From positions 1-23,476 of the forward strand of contig CAJTUT010000018.1 in the NCBI GenBank assembly GCA_910579455.1: a DNA stretch of 23,476 bases. Direction: 5' to 3'. Shown piece by piece: positions 1-7,616 of the stretch. A program made the translations under genes and the position numbers. Origin of the DNA: an uncultured Bacilli bacterium (GTDB lineage: Bacteria; Bacillota_I; Bacilli_A; RF39; UBA660). The stretch's first letter is position 1; every line of letters starts with the position of its first letter. The notes under the pieces were generated by a model that saw nothing but the letters and a program-made list of their open reading frames with translations, was not told the origin of the DNA and ran no database searches.

Positions 1-59
1 GTTGTTGCTGCATAAACGCCTATTCCTGATACAATCACCCCTATTACAAATCCCAACAT
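1..59 (-). CDS. Partial secreted/membrane protein, N-terminus only
   Basis: Reading the minus strand from an ATG at 57-59 gives an open frame of 19 codons running off the left edge. It begins MLGFVIGVIVSGIGVYAAT, a hydrophobic stretch ending in a small-residue Ala-Ala-Thr site typical of a signal peptide or a membrane anchor. An in-frame TAA just upstream rules out an earlier start, and the ATG lies 4 bases after the stop of the HAD phosphatase gene, so it is probably the next gene of the same transcription unit. The ribosome site is weak. The type of secreted protein cannot be told from this fragment. Confidence 0.5.
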   Translation of the reverse strand, partial: MLGFVIGVIVSGIGVYAAT

Positions 60-63
60 TAGT

Positions 64-861
64 TTATAGTTCTTTTAAGGAAATATGTTTATTTAGGAAA
101 TATTCTATCCCATCATTATTATTATCCTTGGTGATTTCCTTAGCACAATTTTTAACTTCATCTAAGGCATTTTCCATAGCAACGCCTAAACCAACAGATG
201 ATATTAATTCTACATCATTTAGACCATCTCCGAAAAAAATCATATCCTCCAATTTAAATCCTAAATTCTGTCCTAACTTTTTCAAAGTCGTTTTTTTATT
301 AATTCCTTTGGGATTTAAAACCAGCCATTTTTTATCATCATTAGAATTCTGCATGATAAAACAGTTAATATTTTTAAAGCGATCATTTATATCATCTCTA
401 CAACATTCTATATTTACTTCATCTAGTAGGAAGATATTCATTCTAATTATCCTTTCTTTGATATCTGATATATTCTGAATTATTTTAATAAATTCATTTT
501 CCTCTTCATTTGTTAGATATAAATAATAAATAGAGGCTGCACAATAGTCTATTTGTCTACTTATGCCCCTCATCTCATCCGTAATATTTTTAATATCTTC
601 TTTTTGAATAATAGATTGATATTCTCCCTTCTTTTCTTCTATGTTATAAATATAACCTCCATTATTCAAAATTAAATAATCGAAAAAAGACATATCATCA
701 CATACACTTTTTATACTTCCTAAATTTCTAGCAGTTACTCCTACTATTATATACCCATAATCCTTATATCCCTTTAAGGCATCTCTAGTTTTATTAGTAA
801 TTTTCTTTTGGTCATTTAACAATGTCCCATCAAAATCCATGGCAATTAGTTTATACTCCAT
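64..861 (-). CDS. Cof-type HAD-superfamily phosphatase
   Basis: A 265-residue cytoplasmic hydrolase of the HAD superfamily, Cof subfamily (type IIB cap). These enzymes dephosphorylate small phosphorylated metabolites such as sugar phosphates or cofactor phosphates; the substrate cannot be read from sequence. Motif I is DFDGTLL near the N-terminus, with D9 as the expected nucleophile and D11 as acid/base. The C-terminal motif IV is FFGDGLNDVELI followed by GVAMENA, both classic for Cof. Length is normal for the family. The start is an ATG preceded by AGGAGGTAG. It is the last complete gene of the minus-strand series, separated from the YtxH-like gene by a small terminator-like hairpin. Confidence 0.92.
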   Translation of the reverse strand: MEYKLIAMDFDGTLLNDQKKITNKTRDALKGYKDYGYIIVGVTARNLGSIKSVCDDMSFFDYLILNNGGYIYNIEEKKGEYQSIIQKEDIKNITDEMRGISRQIDYCAASIYYLYLTNEEENEFIKIIQNISDIKERIIRMNIFLLDEVNIECCRDDINDRFKNINCFIMQNSNDDKKWLVLNPKGINKKTTLKKLGQNLGFKLEDMIFFGDGLNDVELISSVGLGVAMENALDEVKNCAKEITKDNNNDGIEYFLNKHISLKEL

Positions 862-881
862 TACTACCTCCTAAACAATAC

Positions 882-904
882 AAAAAAGAGAGTCCAAAAG
901 ACTC
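882..904 (-). terminator. Possible rho-independent terminator after the YtxH-like gene
   Basis: On the minus strand the arms GAGTC and GACTC enclose a 5-base loop and are followed by TCTTTTTT. The stem has only 5 bp, so termination may be partial and the HAD gene downstream may receive read-through. Confidence 0.5.
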
Positions 905-910
905 ACTTTT

Positions 911-1318
911 CTACTTAATTTCAATTGCCTCTAGTTTTTTTACTACATCTTTTGTAATATCTACTGCTTTATCTCTTAATTCCTCTGCGGTCTTTTTTAA
1001 AATTGGCGTTCCTTTAGCAATTGCCAAATCTACTAATTCTTCAGCTTTTTGTTTAATTTCTGCACCCTTTTTCTTTGCTATTTTTAACACCTTTTCCTTA
1101 TCTAGTTCTGATAATTCTTTTTTTATCTCTTTGATTTTTTTATCAAATTCTGCTTTTACCTCATCTTTGTCCAAAGACTTTACTTGTTCAATAATTTCAT
1201 CAAACTTTTTCTTGATATCTGCTCTCATCTCTTTTCCCTTTTTAGGTGCAAACAAAAGTCCAAGTCCCGCTCCCACAGCAGCTCCTGCTATAAATTTTCC
1301 AATACCTTTCTTACTCAT
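911..1318 (-). CDS. YtxH-like membrane-associated protein
   Basis: A 135-residue protein with a short glycine/alanine-rich hydrophobic segment at residues 4-20 (GKFIAGAAVGAGLGLLFAP) followed by KKGKEMR and a long, strongly charged helical tail. This is the signature layout of the YtxH (PF12732) family of Gram-positive bacteria, a general-stress-associated family with no established biochemical activity. An ATG three codons upstream (1325-1327) lies directly against the GAGG ribosome site, so the ATG at 1316-1318, about 9 bases away, is the better start. It overlaps the end of the YtxG-like gene by 8 bases, the same gene pairing known from Bacillus ytxGH. Confidence 0.88.
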   Translation of the reverse strand: MSKKGIGKFIAGAAVGAGLGLLFAPKKGKEMRADIKKKFDEIIEQVKSLDKDEVKAEFDKKIKEIKKELSELDKEKVLKIAKKKGAEIKQKAEELVDLAIAKGTPILKKTAEELRDKAVDITKDVVKKLEAIEIK

Positions 1319-1595
1319 AAAAATCATCCTCTTTCTTTCTTTTGAATATTTTTTCTATTAGCCCAATAACACTACCAACTACTTTACTACTAATTAAGTC
1401 TATGCTATTAGTAGCTTTATTAATAACATTAAAAAATCCATTTAATGTATTAACCTTTTCTTCAATATTATCTATTACCCTCTCCGTTCTATCTAACACT
1501 TGAATTGTTCGAATTCCAAGTATTGTCATTACGATAAATAATATAATTCCAAATATGTAAAATAACATCGGTAAAACACTATCAATCATTGCCAT
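1311..1595 (-). CDS. YtxG-like (DUF948-type) single-pass membrane protein
   Basis: A 94-residue protein with one transmembrane helix at residues 6-27 (MLFYIFGIILFIVMTILGIR), then an amphipathic helical stretch with regularly spaced small and hydrophobic residues, and a basic tail. Topology and position directly before a YtxH gene match YtxG/DUF948 proteins, which are usually somewhat longer. No enzymatic function is known for the family; a cell-envelope role is assumed. An AAAGGAAT ribosome site lies about 8 bases before the ATG. It is translationally coupled to the YtxH-like gene. Confidence 0.75.
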   Translation of the reverse strand: MAMIDSVLPMLFYIFGIILFIVMTILGIRTIQVLDRTERVIDNIEEKVNTLNGFFNVINKATNSIDLISSKVVGSVIGLIEKIFKRKKEDDFYE

Positions 1596-1610
1596 AAGTT
1601 CTATTCCTTT

Positions 1611-2600
1611 CTAATCCTTGTCATACATTGAATCTATTAAATCAAATAAATTATCATCATCCAGATCTTCTTCCATAGATCCTTTGGTCTCTACATTATT
1701 TTGATTCTTATCTTGATCCTCTTGCTTAGAAGCCAATTCTTCTTCATAATTTTTATTCGTTCTTCTTCCTGTTGCCTTTTCTTTTGATGTATCTTTATAA
1801 TCTACATTATATTCTAACCCCAAATCTTCAAAATATTCTTCGGCATCCCCTACTGTCACCTTTTTCACCTCTGGAGTATCAGTGTCTGTACTTAAATCTA
1901 ATAATGAAGAACCATCCTCTTCCTCATCATCTTCATAACTTATTATATTAACTGGTTCTCTATTTTCCTTAAATTCTTTTTCAATATCACTGGTTAAATT
2001 TCCATAGGCCCTTTTTCTAACCTCATCTAAATCTAAATTTTCGTGTGCATAGCTACTAGTAAGTCTTACTTCTTTTCTATCTCTTATTTCTTCTTTTTTA
2101 TAGTTCTTATCTAAAATACCATAAATTGGAGAAATGATTGGAGAAGGTTTAAAGTAAGATCTCTCTTCCTTTTTTTCATACAATCCATGCTCCTTTTCAG
2201 GTATATCAAACTCATCTAGACCATATGGTTTTAATTTTTTTTCGTGTGAACTTTTATTCTCTGGTTTTCTTTTTTCCTTTTTTACTGGTTCTTCTTTTTT
2301 CTTTAGTTTTTCCCTTGGTTCCTCTTCAATCTTAAAGTCTTTATCTTCCATCACTGGAAATTTAAAATCATTTTTGTTCTTTTCGGGAATTTTAAAGTCC
2401 TCATCCAATAATTCTGGTCCCTCTTCTATTATCTCTTTTCTTTCTGGTTGAACAATCTTTTTAGCAATTGGTTTTTCTTTGGCCTTTTGTTCTTCCCTTT
2501 TTCTTTTTTGCTTTTTTATCTCTTTCTTTTTTGGCTTTTCTTCCATTTCTACATATTCTTCTTCAAAAAGAGCATTCTTTAATTTATCTAATAATTTCAT
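1611..2600 (-). CDS. Long charged, disordered protein with SPIYG motif (SftA N-terminus-like)
   Basis: A 329-residue protein made almost entirely of Lys, Glu and Asp, with no membrane segment and no recognisable catalytic domain. Residues 68-97 contain three successive 10-residue units beginning DFK (D68, D78, D88), and a related EFDIPEKE occurs near 130. Residues about 150-166 hold a conserved-looking patch, FKPSPIISPIYGILDKN. From memory, a similar SPIYG motif sits in the disordered N-terminal region of the SftA/FtsK-type DNA translocase, whose gene lies just before murC-ytxG-ytxH in Bacillus, the same relative position as here. The C-terminus is acidic (DLDDDNLFDLIDSMYD), like a partner-binding tail. 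No FtsK motor domain is present. GAGGTG precedes the ATG. A scaffold or adaptor role in division is inference only. Confidence 0.6.
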   Translation of the reverse strand: MKLLDKLKNALFEEEYVEMEEKPKKKEIKKQKRKREEQKAKEKPIAKKIVQPERKEIIEEGPELLDEDFKIPEKNKNDFKFPVMEDKDFKIEEEPREKLKKKEEPVKKEKRKPENKSSHEKKLKPYGLDEFDIPEKEHGLYEKKEERSYFKPSPIISPIYGILDKNYKKEEIRDRKEVRLTSSYAHENLDLDEVRKRAYGNLTSDIEKEFKENREPVNIISYEDDEEEDGSSLLDLSTDTDTPEVKKVTVGDAEEYFEDLGLEYNVDYKDTSKEKATGRRTNKNYEEELASKQEDQDKNQNNVETKGSMEEDLDDDNLFDLIDSMYDKD

Positions 2601-2610
2601 AAAGACACCT

Positions 2611-3273
2611 CTATTCTCCCTCTTCTATTTGTAAATTATCTTCGTCTTTTTCTTCCTCATCATATGAATCATACTCTTTGACATAATCTAAGAAATTTGT
2701 ATTCTTCTTTTTCGTTTTAAATATATTATAATTTTCTTCTTTATAATTTAATATATTTTCTCCAATAATAGTATCTAAAACTTTATCATTATATTTTACT
2801 GATGCCAAAATAGTAGCAATATTTGTTAAGGCTTCTGGTAGGCTTTTCTCATCCACAAAAGACTCAACTTTCATATAATTATACATGATTTCAATAAAAT
2901 ATTTATTTTTTACTTTATTGATTTCTATATAACCAAATTTTTTCTTATTTTTTATCTCACTTGAATAATAGGCATTTTTATCTGCCTTATACTTTGCTTT
3001 TACCTTGTGATATCTACTAACTATATCTACATATAAATAATAATAATTACCATATTGATCTTTTAAAGTAGCATTATAATCATTTTTATCTAAAAATACT
3101 AATCCTTTTGGAATATAGTAATTATAGCCTTCAAAGTTAACATTCTTTAATTTTGATTCCTTCTTTAATATCTTGTTTACTATATCATCTATATTATTAG
3201 AATTTACTTGGTTCACACTACAACCCGATGTAAATATAGCTAAAATACAGAGTAAAATAATTAATTTTTTCAT
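2611..3273 (-). CDS. Lipoprotein of unknown function
   Basis: A 220-residue exported lipoprotein. The N-terminus has two lysines, a hydrophobic core and the lipobox TSGC, with Cys18 expected to be lipidated and anchored on the outer face of the membrane. The mature part is rich in Tyr, Lys and Asn, with a middle region (roughly 45-165) that looks globular and a very acidic C-terminal tail (YDSYDEEEKDEDNLQIEEGE). I do not recognise the fold. An AGGTGAATT ribosome site precedes the ATG. It stands 10 bases before the charged 329-residue gene and is probably co-transcribed with it; a promoter-like sequence lies directly upstream. Confidence 0.8.
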   Translation of the reverse strand: MKKLIILLCILAIFTSGCSVNQVNSNNIDDIVNKILKKESKLKNVNFEGYNYYIPKGLVFLDKNDYNATLKDQYGNYYYLYVDIVSRYHKVKAKYKADKNAYYSSEIKNKKKFGYIEINKVKNKYFIEIMYNYMKVESFVDEKSLPEALTNIATILASVKYNDKVLDTIIGENILNYKEENYNIFKTKKKNTNFLDYVKEYDSYDEEEKDEDNLQIEEGE

Positions 3274-3290
3274 AATTCACCTACTCTTGT

Positions 3291-3324
3291 ATTATATTAT
3301 AACAAAATTTGAAGAAAATTAAAC
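3291..3324 (-). promoter_or_regulatory. Candidate promoter for the lipoprotein gene
   Basis: Minus-strand TATAAT occurs twice in overlap (3296-3301 and 3291-3296). The upstream copy has GTTTAA 17 bases away as a weak -35. The 84-base gap between trmB and the lipoprotein gene is otherwise AT-rich without a clear terminator. Confidence 0.45.
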
Positions 3325-3357
3325 TATTTTCCATCTGGGTTTACTATTTTAGACATT

Positions 3358-3984
3358 TTATAAGATAGCTTCCAATGAAAATATGGATTTATCATCTTTT
3401 AAAAATTTATCCTCATACTCTGTTGTAATCAAATCTAACTCTTTATTTTTATGTAAATTAAATGTCACATTTTTTAGTGAATAACCTTTAGTAGATAAAG
3501 TTTCTATTGAATAGATAAATAATTCTTCATTATCTGTACGCAAATAAATTTCTTTTTTATCCTTAAATACTTTATCATATTTGTCTAAGAATATTTTACT
3601 AGTTAATCTTCTAAAATGATGTCGAACTTTTGGCCAAGGATCAGAAAAATTCAAGTAGATGCGATCAATTTCTTTGGAAAATACTTCATCTATCTCCAAA
3701 GCATTCATTCTGATAAATACTAAATTATCTAATTTTTGATCTAATTTTTGAATTGCTCTAACCATAATACTGTCATACTTTTCAATCCCAACAAAATTGA
3801 TATTTGGATACTTTTTTGCATTTTCAATTATAAATTTTCCTTTTCCCATACCTATTTCTATATAGAGAGGATGGTTATTTTTGAACAATTCACTCCACTG
3901 TCCACATCGTCCCTTTGGATTAGAAATTAATTGTTCACACGAAGATAATATCTTTTCTTTATCCTTAACATTTCTTATTCTCAT
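3358..3984 (-). CDS. trmB: tRNA (guanine-N7)-methyltransferase
   Basis: TrmB methylates G46 in the variable loop of many tRNAs using S-adenosylmethionine. The 208-residue protein has the SAM-binding motif YIEIGMGKGKF at residues 41-51, GIEKY around 66-70 as the acidic ribose-binding strand, and the family hallmark NFSDPWPK at 112-119 followed by the H/R-rich HHFRRL segment. The C-terminal region with TEYEDKF is the usual tRNA-side element. Length is standard. The ATG overlaps the stop of the upstream gene (ATGA) and has its own AGGTGAT site, so the two are translationally coupled. Confidence 0.97.
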   Translation of the reverse strand: MRIRNVKDKEKILSSCEQLISNPKGRCGQWSELFKNNHPLYIEIGMGKGKFIIENAKKYPNINFVGIEKYDSIMVRAIQKLDQKLDNLVFIRMNALEIDEVFSKEIDRIYLNFSDPWPKVRHHFRRLTSKIFLDKYDKVFKDKKEIYLRTDNEELFIYSIETLSTKGYSLKNVTFNLHKNKELDLITTEYEDKFLKDDKSIFSLEAIL

Positions 3985-4706
3985 AAAATCACCTGTTTGT
4001 TATATTCTATTTGTTTTGAATTTGTTCCCACTTGTTTAAAAAAAGCCCTTGCATTGGAATTTCTTTTTCCAACATAATAAAAATTCTGAATTTGTTGATC
4101 TTCTTCTTTCAAGGTTTCTTCACCAAACTCAACACCGTTTTCTTGAAGTTGATAGTCCCTTATAAATTGAATAGATAAAAATTCCTCTAAGTTATTGAAT
4201 ATCTCTATAATAGTTTCTATAGACTCTTCCTGTTCATGTATATTCATTTTAGCCATTAGTAATCGCTTATTTGAATCTGTTTTAAATTTCCCCTTATCCA
4301 TTGCTTCCTTTTCTTTAAAATATCTCACTAATGGTTCCATATTGATGATACCATTTCCATTAGAAGTTGAAAAAATAGAATTTAGGGTAATATATAATTT
4401 TGGATAAAATCTTAACTCTGATATACTAGTACAATATCTACTATTTGGATCATAATTTCCTGCCATAGGAAAAGCTTCCGTATCTAATACATCATATAGA
4501 ATTCCTTCTGAGCTAAGACTTAATAATTTATCGTGGTTGTCTAAGAAATCGGTATCATTATAAATAATATCTGTATAACCATACTTATTTTTAATTTCCT
4601 CTAGATATTCATAATACCCTCTCTTCCTTGAAACCTGATAAAGTTTCAATTGATTCTCTTCTAATATTGGAAATATCATATCTTTATCTAAATTGTTTTT
4701 TTTCAT
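3981..4706 (-). CDS. Unknown protein coupled to trmB
   Basis: A 241-residue soluble protein without signal peptide or membrane helices. I do not recognise its family. It has an N-terminal region with an RKRGYYEYLEEI helix, a central part rich in aromatic residues (SRYCTSISELRFYPKLY near 90-105), a lysine-rich linker and a C-terminal half dominated by acidic helices. It reads like a structured cytoplasmic protein rather than a chance open frame: good ribosome site AGAGGTG, an extended -10 promoter upstream and a 4-base ATGA overlap with trmB. Its stop is TGA, useful evidence that TGA is a true stop in this genome. The overlap suggests co-regulation with trmB but not a shared function. Confidence 0.75.
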   Translation of the reverse strand: MKKNNLDKDMIFPILEENQLKLYQVSRKRGYYEYLEEIKNKYGYTDIIYNDTDFLDNHDKLLSLSSEGILYDVLDTEAFPMAGNYDPNSRYCTSISELRFYPKLYITLNSIFSTSNGNGIINMEPLVRYFKEKEAMDKGKFKTDSNKRLLMAKMNIHEQEESIETIIEIFNNLEEFLSIQFIRDYQLQENGVEFGEETLKEEDQQIQNFYYVGKRNSNARAFFKQVGTNSKQIEYNKQVIL

Positions 4707-4724
4707 GTTCTACACCTCTTTTAT

Positions 4725-4733
4725 ATTTTAGCA
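4725..4733 (-). promoter_or_regulatory. Extended -10 promoter of the trmB-containing unit
   Basis: On the minus strand TGC-TAAAAT forms an extended -10 element about 20 bases before the ATG. A -35 box is poor (ATGCAA at 17 bases), as expected for an extended -10 promoter. Confidence 0.5.
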
Positions 4734-4759
4734 CAGATAACTTCTTATTGCATATAATA
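4732..4759 (+). promoter_or_regulatory. Candidate promoter for the small coiled-coil gene, possibly sporulation-type
   Basis: CATATAATA at 4751-4759 can be read as a sigma-A TATAAT box (4753-4758) or as the CATAnnnTA -10 of mother-cell sigma-K promoters, with CACA 15 bases upstream as a possible sigma-K -35. A good sigma-A -35 is missing. The choice cannot be settled from sequence. Confidence 0.35.
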
Positions 4760-4780
4760 AAACGAATAAAGGAGTAGTTT

Positions 4781-5017
4781 ATGAATAATATGTCTTATCC
4801 ATTTATACCAGATATCAATATGATGAATCCCCCTTTCTCTTATAATCAAAATTACCCTAATAATACAATTGCTCAACTAGAAGAACAAATCCATAGATTA
4901 AATCGAGATATAAGACGCCTAGAACATCGAGTAAATTTATTAGAAAAAAAGAGTCAACCTCATATATCCAAGACTAGTATGGATGATCATGACGATTCTG
5001 GTATATATATGATGTAG
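4781..5017 (+). CDS. Small coiled-coil protein, possibly spore-associated
   Basis: A 78-residue protein with an Asn/Pro/Tyr/Met-rich N-terminal third (residues 1-28), a short basic coiled coil at about 29-57 with a heptad pattern (LEEQIHRLNRDIRRLEHRV), and a polar His/Asp tail ending in YMM. Small proteins of this composition occur among spore-coat and spore-surface proteins of Bacillota, but I do not recognise a specific family. It has a strong AGGAGT ribosome site, a dedicated upstream promoter candidate and its own terminator, so it is a single-gene unit expressed divergently from the trmB unit. Confidence 0.7.
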   Translation: MNNMSYPFIPDINMMNPPFSYNQNYPNNTIAQLEEQIHRLNRDIRRLEHRVNLLEKKSQPHISKTSMDDHDDSGIYMM

Positions 5018-5040
5018 AACACAATTGTTGTTCTTTTTTT
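5017..5040 (+). terminator. Rho-independent terminator of the small coiled-coil gene
   Basis: GAACA and TGTTC arms (with one imperfect inner pair) are followed by TTTTTTT. The stem starts at the last base of the stop codon. Confidence 0.7.
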
Positions 5041-5049
5041 ATGAAATTC

Positions 5050-5078
5050 TCTAATTTTATTTTCATTTGTGGTATAAT
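5050..5078 (+). promoter_or_regulatory. Extended -10 promoter of the FemABX pair
   Basis: TGG-TATAAT at 5070-5078 is an extended -10 element; the sequence 17 bases upstream (TCTAAT) is a weak -35. It lies 23 bases before the first fem start. Confidence 0.6.
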
Positions 5079-5101
5079 AGAAAATAGAGAGGTATAAGAA
5101 G

Positions 5102-6412
5102 ATGAGTAAGCTAATTAAATTGAATAAAAAAGAATATGAAAACTTTGTCATAAATCATAAATCAAAGTCCCATTTTTTACAATCTTACAGCTGGGGTGAG
5201 TTTTCTAAGGAAAAAAAGAATCTCTTTCCCTATTATCTTGGTCTAGTGAGTGATAATGGAAAAATTATGGCAGCTGCTTTGTTACTACAAAAAAAACTTC
5301 CTTTTAATCTTTGCTATTTTTATATTCCGCGTGGTTTTGTTATTGATTTTAACAACAAGGATTTAGTAAAAATGATGACAGAGGAAATCAAAAAATTTTG
5401 CAAAGAAAAAAAAGCAATATTTTTTAAAATAGATCCTGATATTATTCATAGTCAATTTAATTATTTGGGACAAAAAGTAGAAGTATCTAGTGATCAACAA
5501 AAAATTCTTCAAACTCTGAGATCCTTGGGATATAAGCATTTAGGCTTTACTAAAAATTTTGAAACCAGTCAACCAAGATATACCTTTAGAATTGATTTAA
5601 ATCAAGATTTAGATACCATTATTGATCATTTTTCCAAAACTACCAAACAACGCATCAATAAAGCTAAGAAGTTAGGAATTGAAGTAGAAATCGGTACTGA
5701 GGAAGATCTAGATACCTTTTATCAATTAATGATGTTAACAGAAAATAGGAAAGATTTTGTATCTTTTTCTAAGGATTACTACAAAACACAATATCAAATA
5801 TTAAAAAAAGATCATATGATTGTATTATTTTTGGGAAAAGTTAATACAAAAGAAATTATAAAAAACTATGAAGAAGAACTAAAAAAGGTACAGGATGCTC
5901 TTCAAAATATAGATACTGAGACTCTTAGTAAGAGTGCTAAAAATAAAGTCAAAAATTTAACCAGTCAAAAAGAAAATCTAATAAAAGAAATTAATAAATT
6001 CAAATTGGCAAAGGCAAAATATGGTTCTACGATTCCTTTAAGTGCCCATATGATTATTACCTATGGAAATAAGGCTTGGGTTTTATATGCTGGAAATCAC
6101 AATATTTTAACGGAAACCTATACCAATTACGCTACTTATTTTGAACATATCAAATATTGTAAGGAACAAGGGATTGAAATTTATGATCAATTCGGAACTA
6201 TCGGAGATTTATCTAGTGATAATCCTCGCTTGGGTTTACATGAATTTAAGAAAAAATTTGGTGGAAACTATATTGAATTTTTAGGTGAATTTGACTATAT
6301 CCTAAAACCATTTCTTTATTTCGTATTTCAAAAATTGGTACCATTTTATAGAAATATAGTAAAAAATAAATCTAAAAGGGAGTTAAAAAATGAAATTGAG
6401 GGAAATAAATAA
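5102..6412 (+). CDS. FemABX peptidoglycan bridge aminoacyltransferase (first of two)
   Basis: A 436-residue member of the FemABX (FemAB/MurM) family, which adds amino acids from aminoacyl-tRNA to the lysine side chain of lipid II to build the peptidoglycan cross-bridge on the inner membrane face. Family features visible: N-terminal FLQSYSWGEF, the YIPRGFVIDF strand near residues 74-83, two GNAT-like halves, a long antiparallel coiled-coil arm at about 251-305 (seryl-tRNA-synthetase-like, as in FemA), the AHMIITYGNKAWVLYAG strand, and the C-terminal YDQFGTIGDL...LHEFKKKFGG motif that closes the domain. Length fits FemA/FemB. The gene ends inside the start of the second fem gene (23-base overlap), so the two are translated together. 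Confidence 0.93.
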   Translation: MSKLIKLNKKEYENFVINHKSKSHFLQSYSWGEFSKEKKNLFPYYLGLVSDNGKIMAAALLLQKKLPFNLCYFYIPRGFVIDFNNKDLVKMMTEEIKKFCKEKKAIFFKIDPDIIHSQFNYLGQKVEVSSDQQKILQTLRSLGYKHLGFTKNFETSQPRYTFRIDLNQDLDTIIDHFSKTTKQRINKAKKLGIEVEIGTEEDLDTFYQLMMLTENRKDFVSFSKDYYKTQYQILKKDHMIVLFLGKVNTKEIIKNYEEELKKVQDALQNIDTETLSKSAKNKVKNLTSQKENLIKEINKFKLAKAKYGSTIPLSAHMIITYGNKAWVLYAGNHNILTETYTNYATYFEHIKYCKEQGIEIYDQFGTIGDLSSDNPRLGLHEFKKKFGGNYIEFLGEFDYILKPFLYFVFQKLVPFYRNIVKNKSKRELKNEIEGNK

Positions 6413-7586
6413 AAAGGAATTTTTTGATTTTTGTAAAAAAGAGTCAACTAATAACTTTTTCCAAACCAGAGAATATGCAGAGCTATCTAGAAAAAAGGGA
6501 TGGTATACTTACTTTTTAGGGGTAGATCAAAATGGGAAAATACGTGCTGCGACTTTGTTATTATCTAGAAATCTCAAGTTTTCTAAATTCAAAATTTTTT
6601 ATGCCCCTAGAGGTTTCATCATAAACTTTAAGGATTTGGAATTGGTTCGATTTTTTACAAAGGAAATTAAAATTTTTATAGAGGAAAAAAAGGGTATCTT
6701 TTTAAGAATCAATCCATATCATCCATTAAAACAGATCGATGATAGCGGAAACTATGTCCCTGGAGGATTTAATAATCAAAAGTCCCTGGAAGTTTTAAAT
6801 CAATTAGGCTACAAAAGAAACCAAGGGGTAATAACTGCTCCTCAGTTTCTCTATACTTTAGACTTAAAAGGAAAAAACGAGGATGAATTGCTTACAAATT
6901 GTAGTCAGCCTTATCAAAAAATTATTTTAGATAATATTAGGCGTGGATTTATTACAAAAGAAATAGAGGAAAATCAACTACCAACTGTTTTTGAATTGAT
7001 TTCTAATAGTAGGCAAAAAATTAATTTCATTGAAGATTTATCTTTATTTAATGAATTCTATCAAATTTTTAAAGAAAGCAATATGCTCAAAATCTATTTA
7101 GTACAAATGGACATTGATCTTTATCTAGAAAACCTCCAAAAAGAAAAAGAGAATATAGATGCAGGTATTATGGATCAAAATCATTATAGCCAAATTTCTA
7201 AGGAGTTGGAACTAGTAAATAACTTGCAGTATCAATACGGTCACAAGGTAATTCTAGGATGTAATATCTCCATTTATTATGGCCGTGAAGTGACTACTAT
7301 TGTAACTGCTATTAACAATAAATTTATTGAATTTAATCCGCTTTATACCCTTACATGGAATACTATAAAGGATGCTAAAAAAAATGGATTTGAAATTTAC
7401 AATTTTTATGGAGTCGGGAATAATTTGTCGGACCAAAACCCTATCTATCAATATTATAAGGGATTTCACGGAGATCTCATACAACTTATTGGAGAATTTG
7501 ATTTAGTTATGAATGAATTTATTTATAAGCGTTATTGTGAATATAGTTTTAAGCATAAAAAGAAAATTACAGATTTTAAAAAATAA
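6390..7586 (+). CDS. FemABX peptidoglycan bridge aminoacyltransferase (second of two)
   Basis: A 398-residue FemABX paralogue of its upstream neighbour. It shares FFQTREYAELSRKKGW, the YAPRGFIINF strand, a shorter coiled-coil arm at about 245-285, and the C-terminal YNFYGVGNNL...YKGFHGDLIQLIGEFD motif. The paralogues are clearly divergent, as expected if each adds a different bridge residue (the FemA/FemB or MurM/MurN situation). A strong AAGGGAG site lies inside the end of the first gene. The substrate amino acid cannot be deduced. Its 3' end faces the MurJ/SpoVB-like gene across a shared hairpin terminator. Confidence 0.92.
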   Translation: MKLREINKKEFFDFCKKESTNNFFQTREYAELSRKKGWYTYFLGVDQNGKIRAATLLLSRNLKFSKFKIFYAPRGFIINFKDLELVRFFTKEIKIFIEEKKGIFLRINPYHPLKQIDDSGNYVPGGFNNQKSLEVLNQLGYKRNQGVITAPQFLYTLDLKGKNEDELLTNCSQPYQKIILDNIRRGFITKEIEENQLPTVFELISNSRQKINFIEDLSLFNEFYQIFKESNMLKIYLVQMDIDLYLENLQKEKENIDAGIMDQNHYSQISKELELVNNLQYQYGHKVILGCNISIYYGREVTTIVTAINNKFIEFNPLYTLTWNTIKDAKKNGFEIYNFYGVGNNLSDQNPIYQYYKGFHGDLIQLIGEFDLVMNEFIYKRYCEYSFKHKKKITDFKK

Positions 7587-7616
7587 ATCAACGAGTTTAT
7601 TTCGCTGATTTTTTTT
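7587..7616. terminator. Bidirectional terminator between convergent genes
   Basis: ATCA-A-CGA and TCG-C-TGAT arms (one mismatch) enclose GTTTATT, with a T run on the plus side and an A run on the other side. It serves the fem pair and overlaps the last codons of the minus-strand flippase gene. Confidence 0.7.

Noticed and set aside
2..478. Plus-strand frame at the left edge
   Set aside because: It is antisense to the HAD phosphatase, which has clear catalytic motifs; no start signal supports it.
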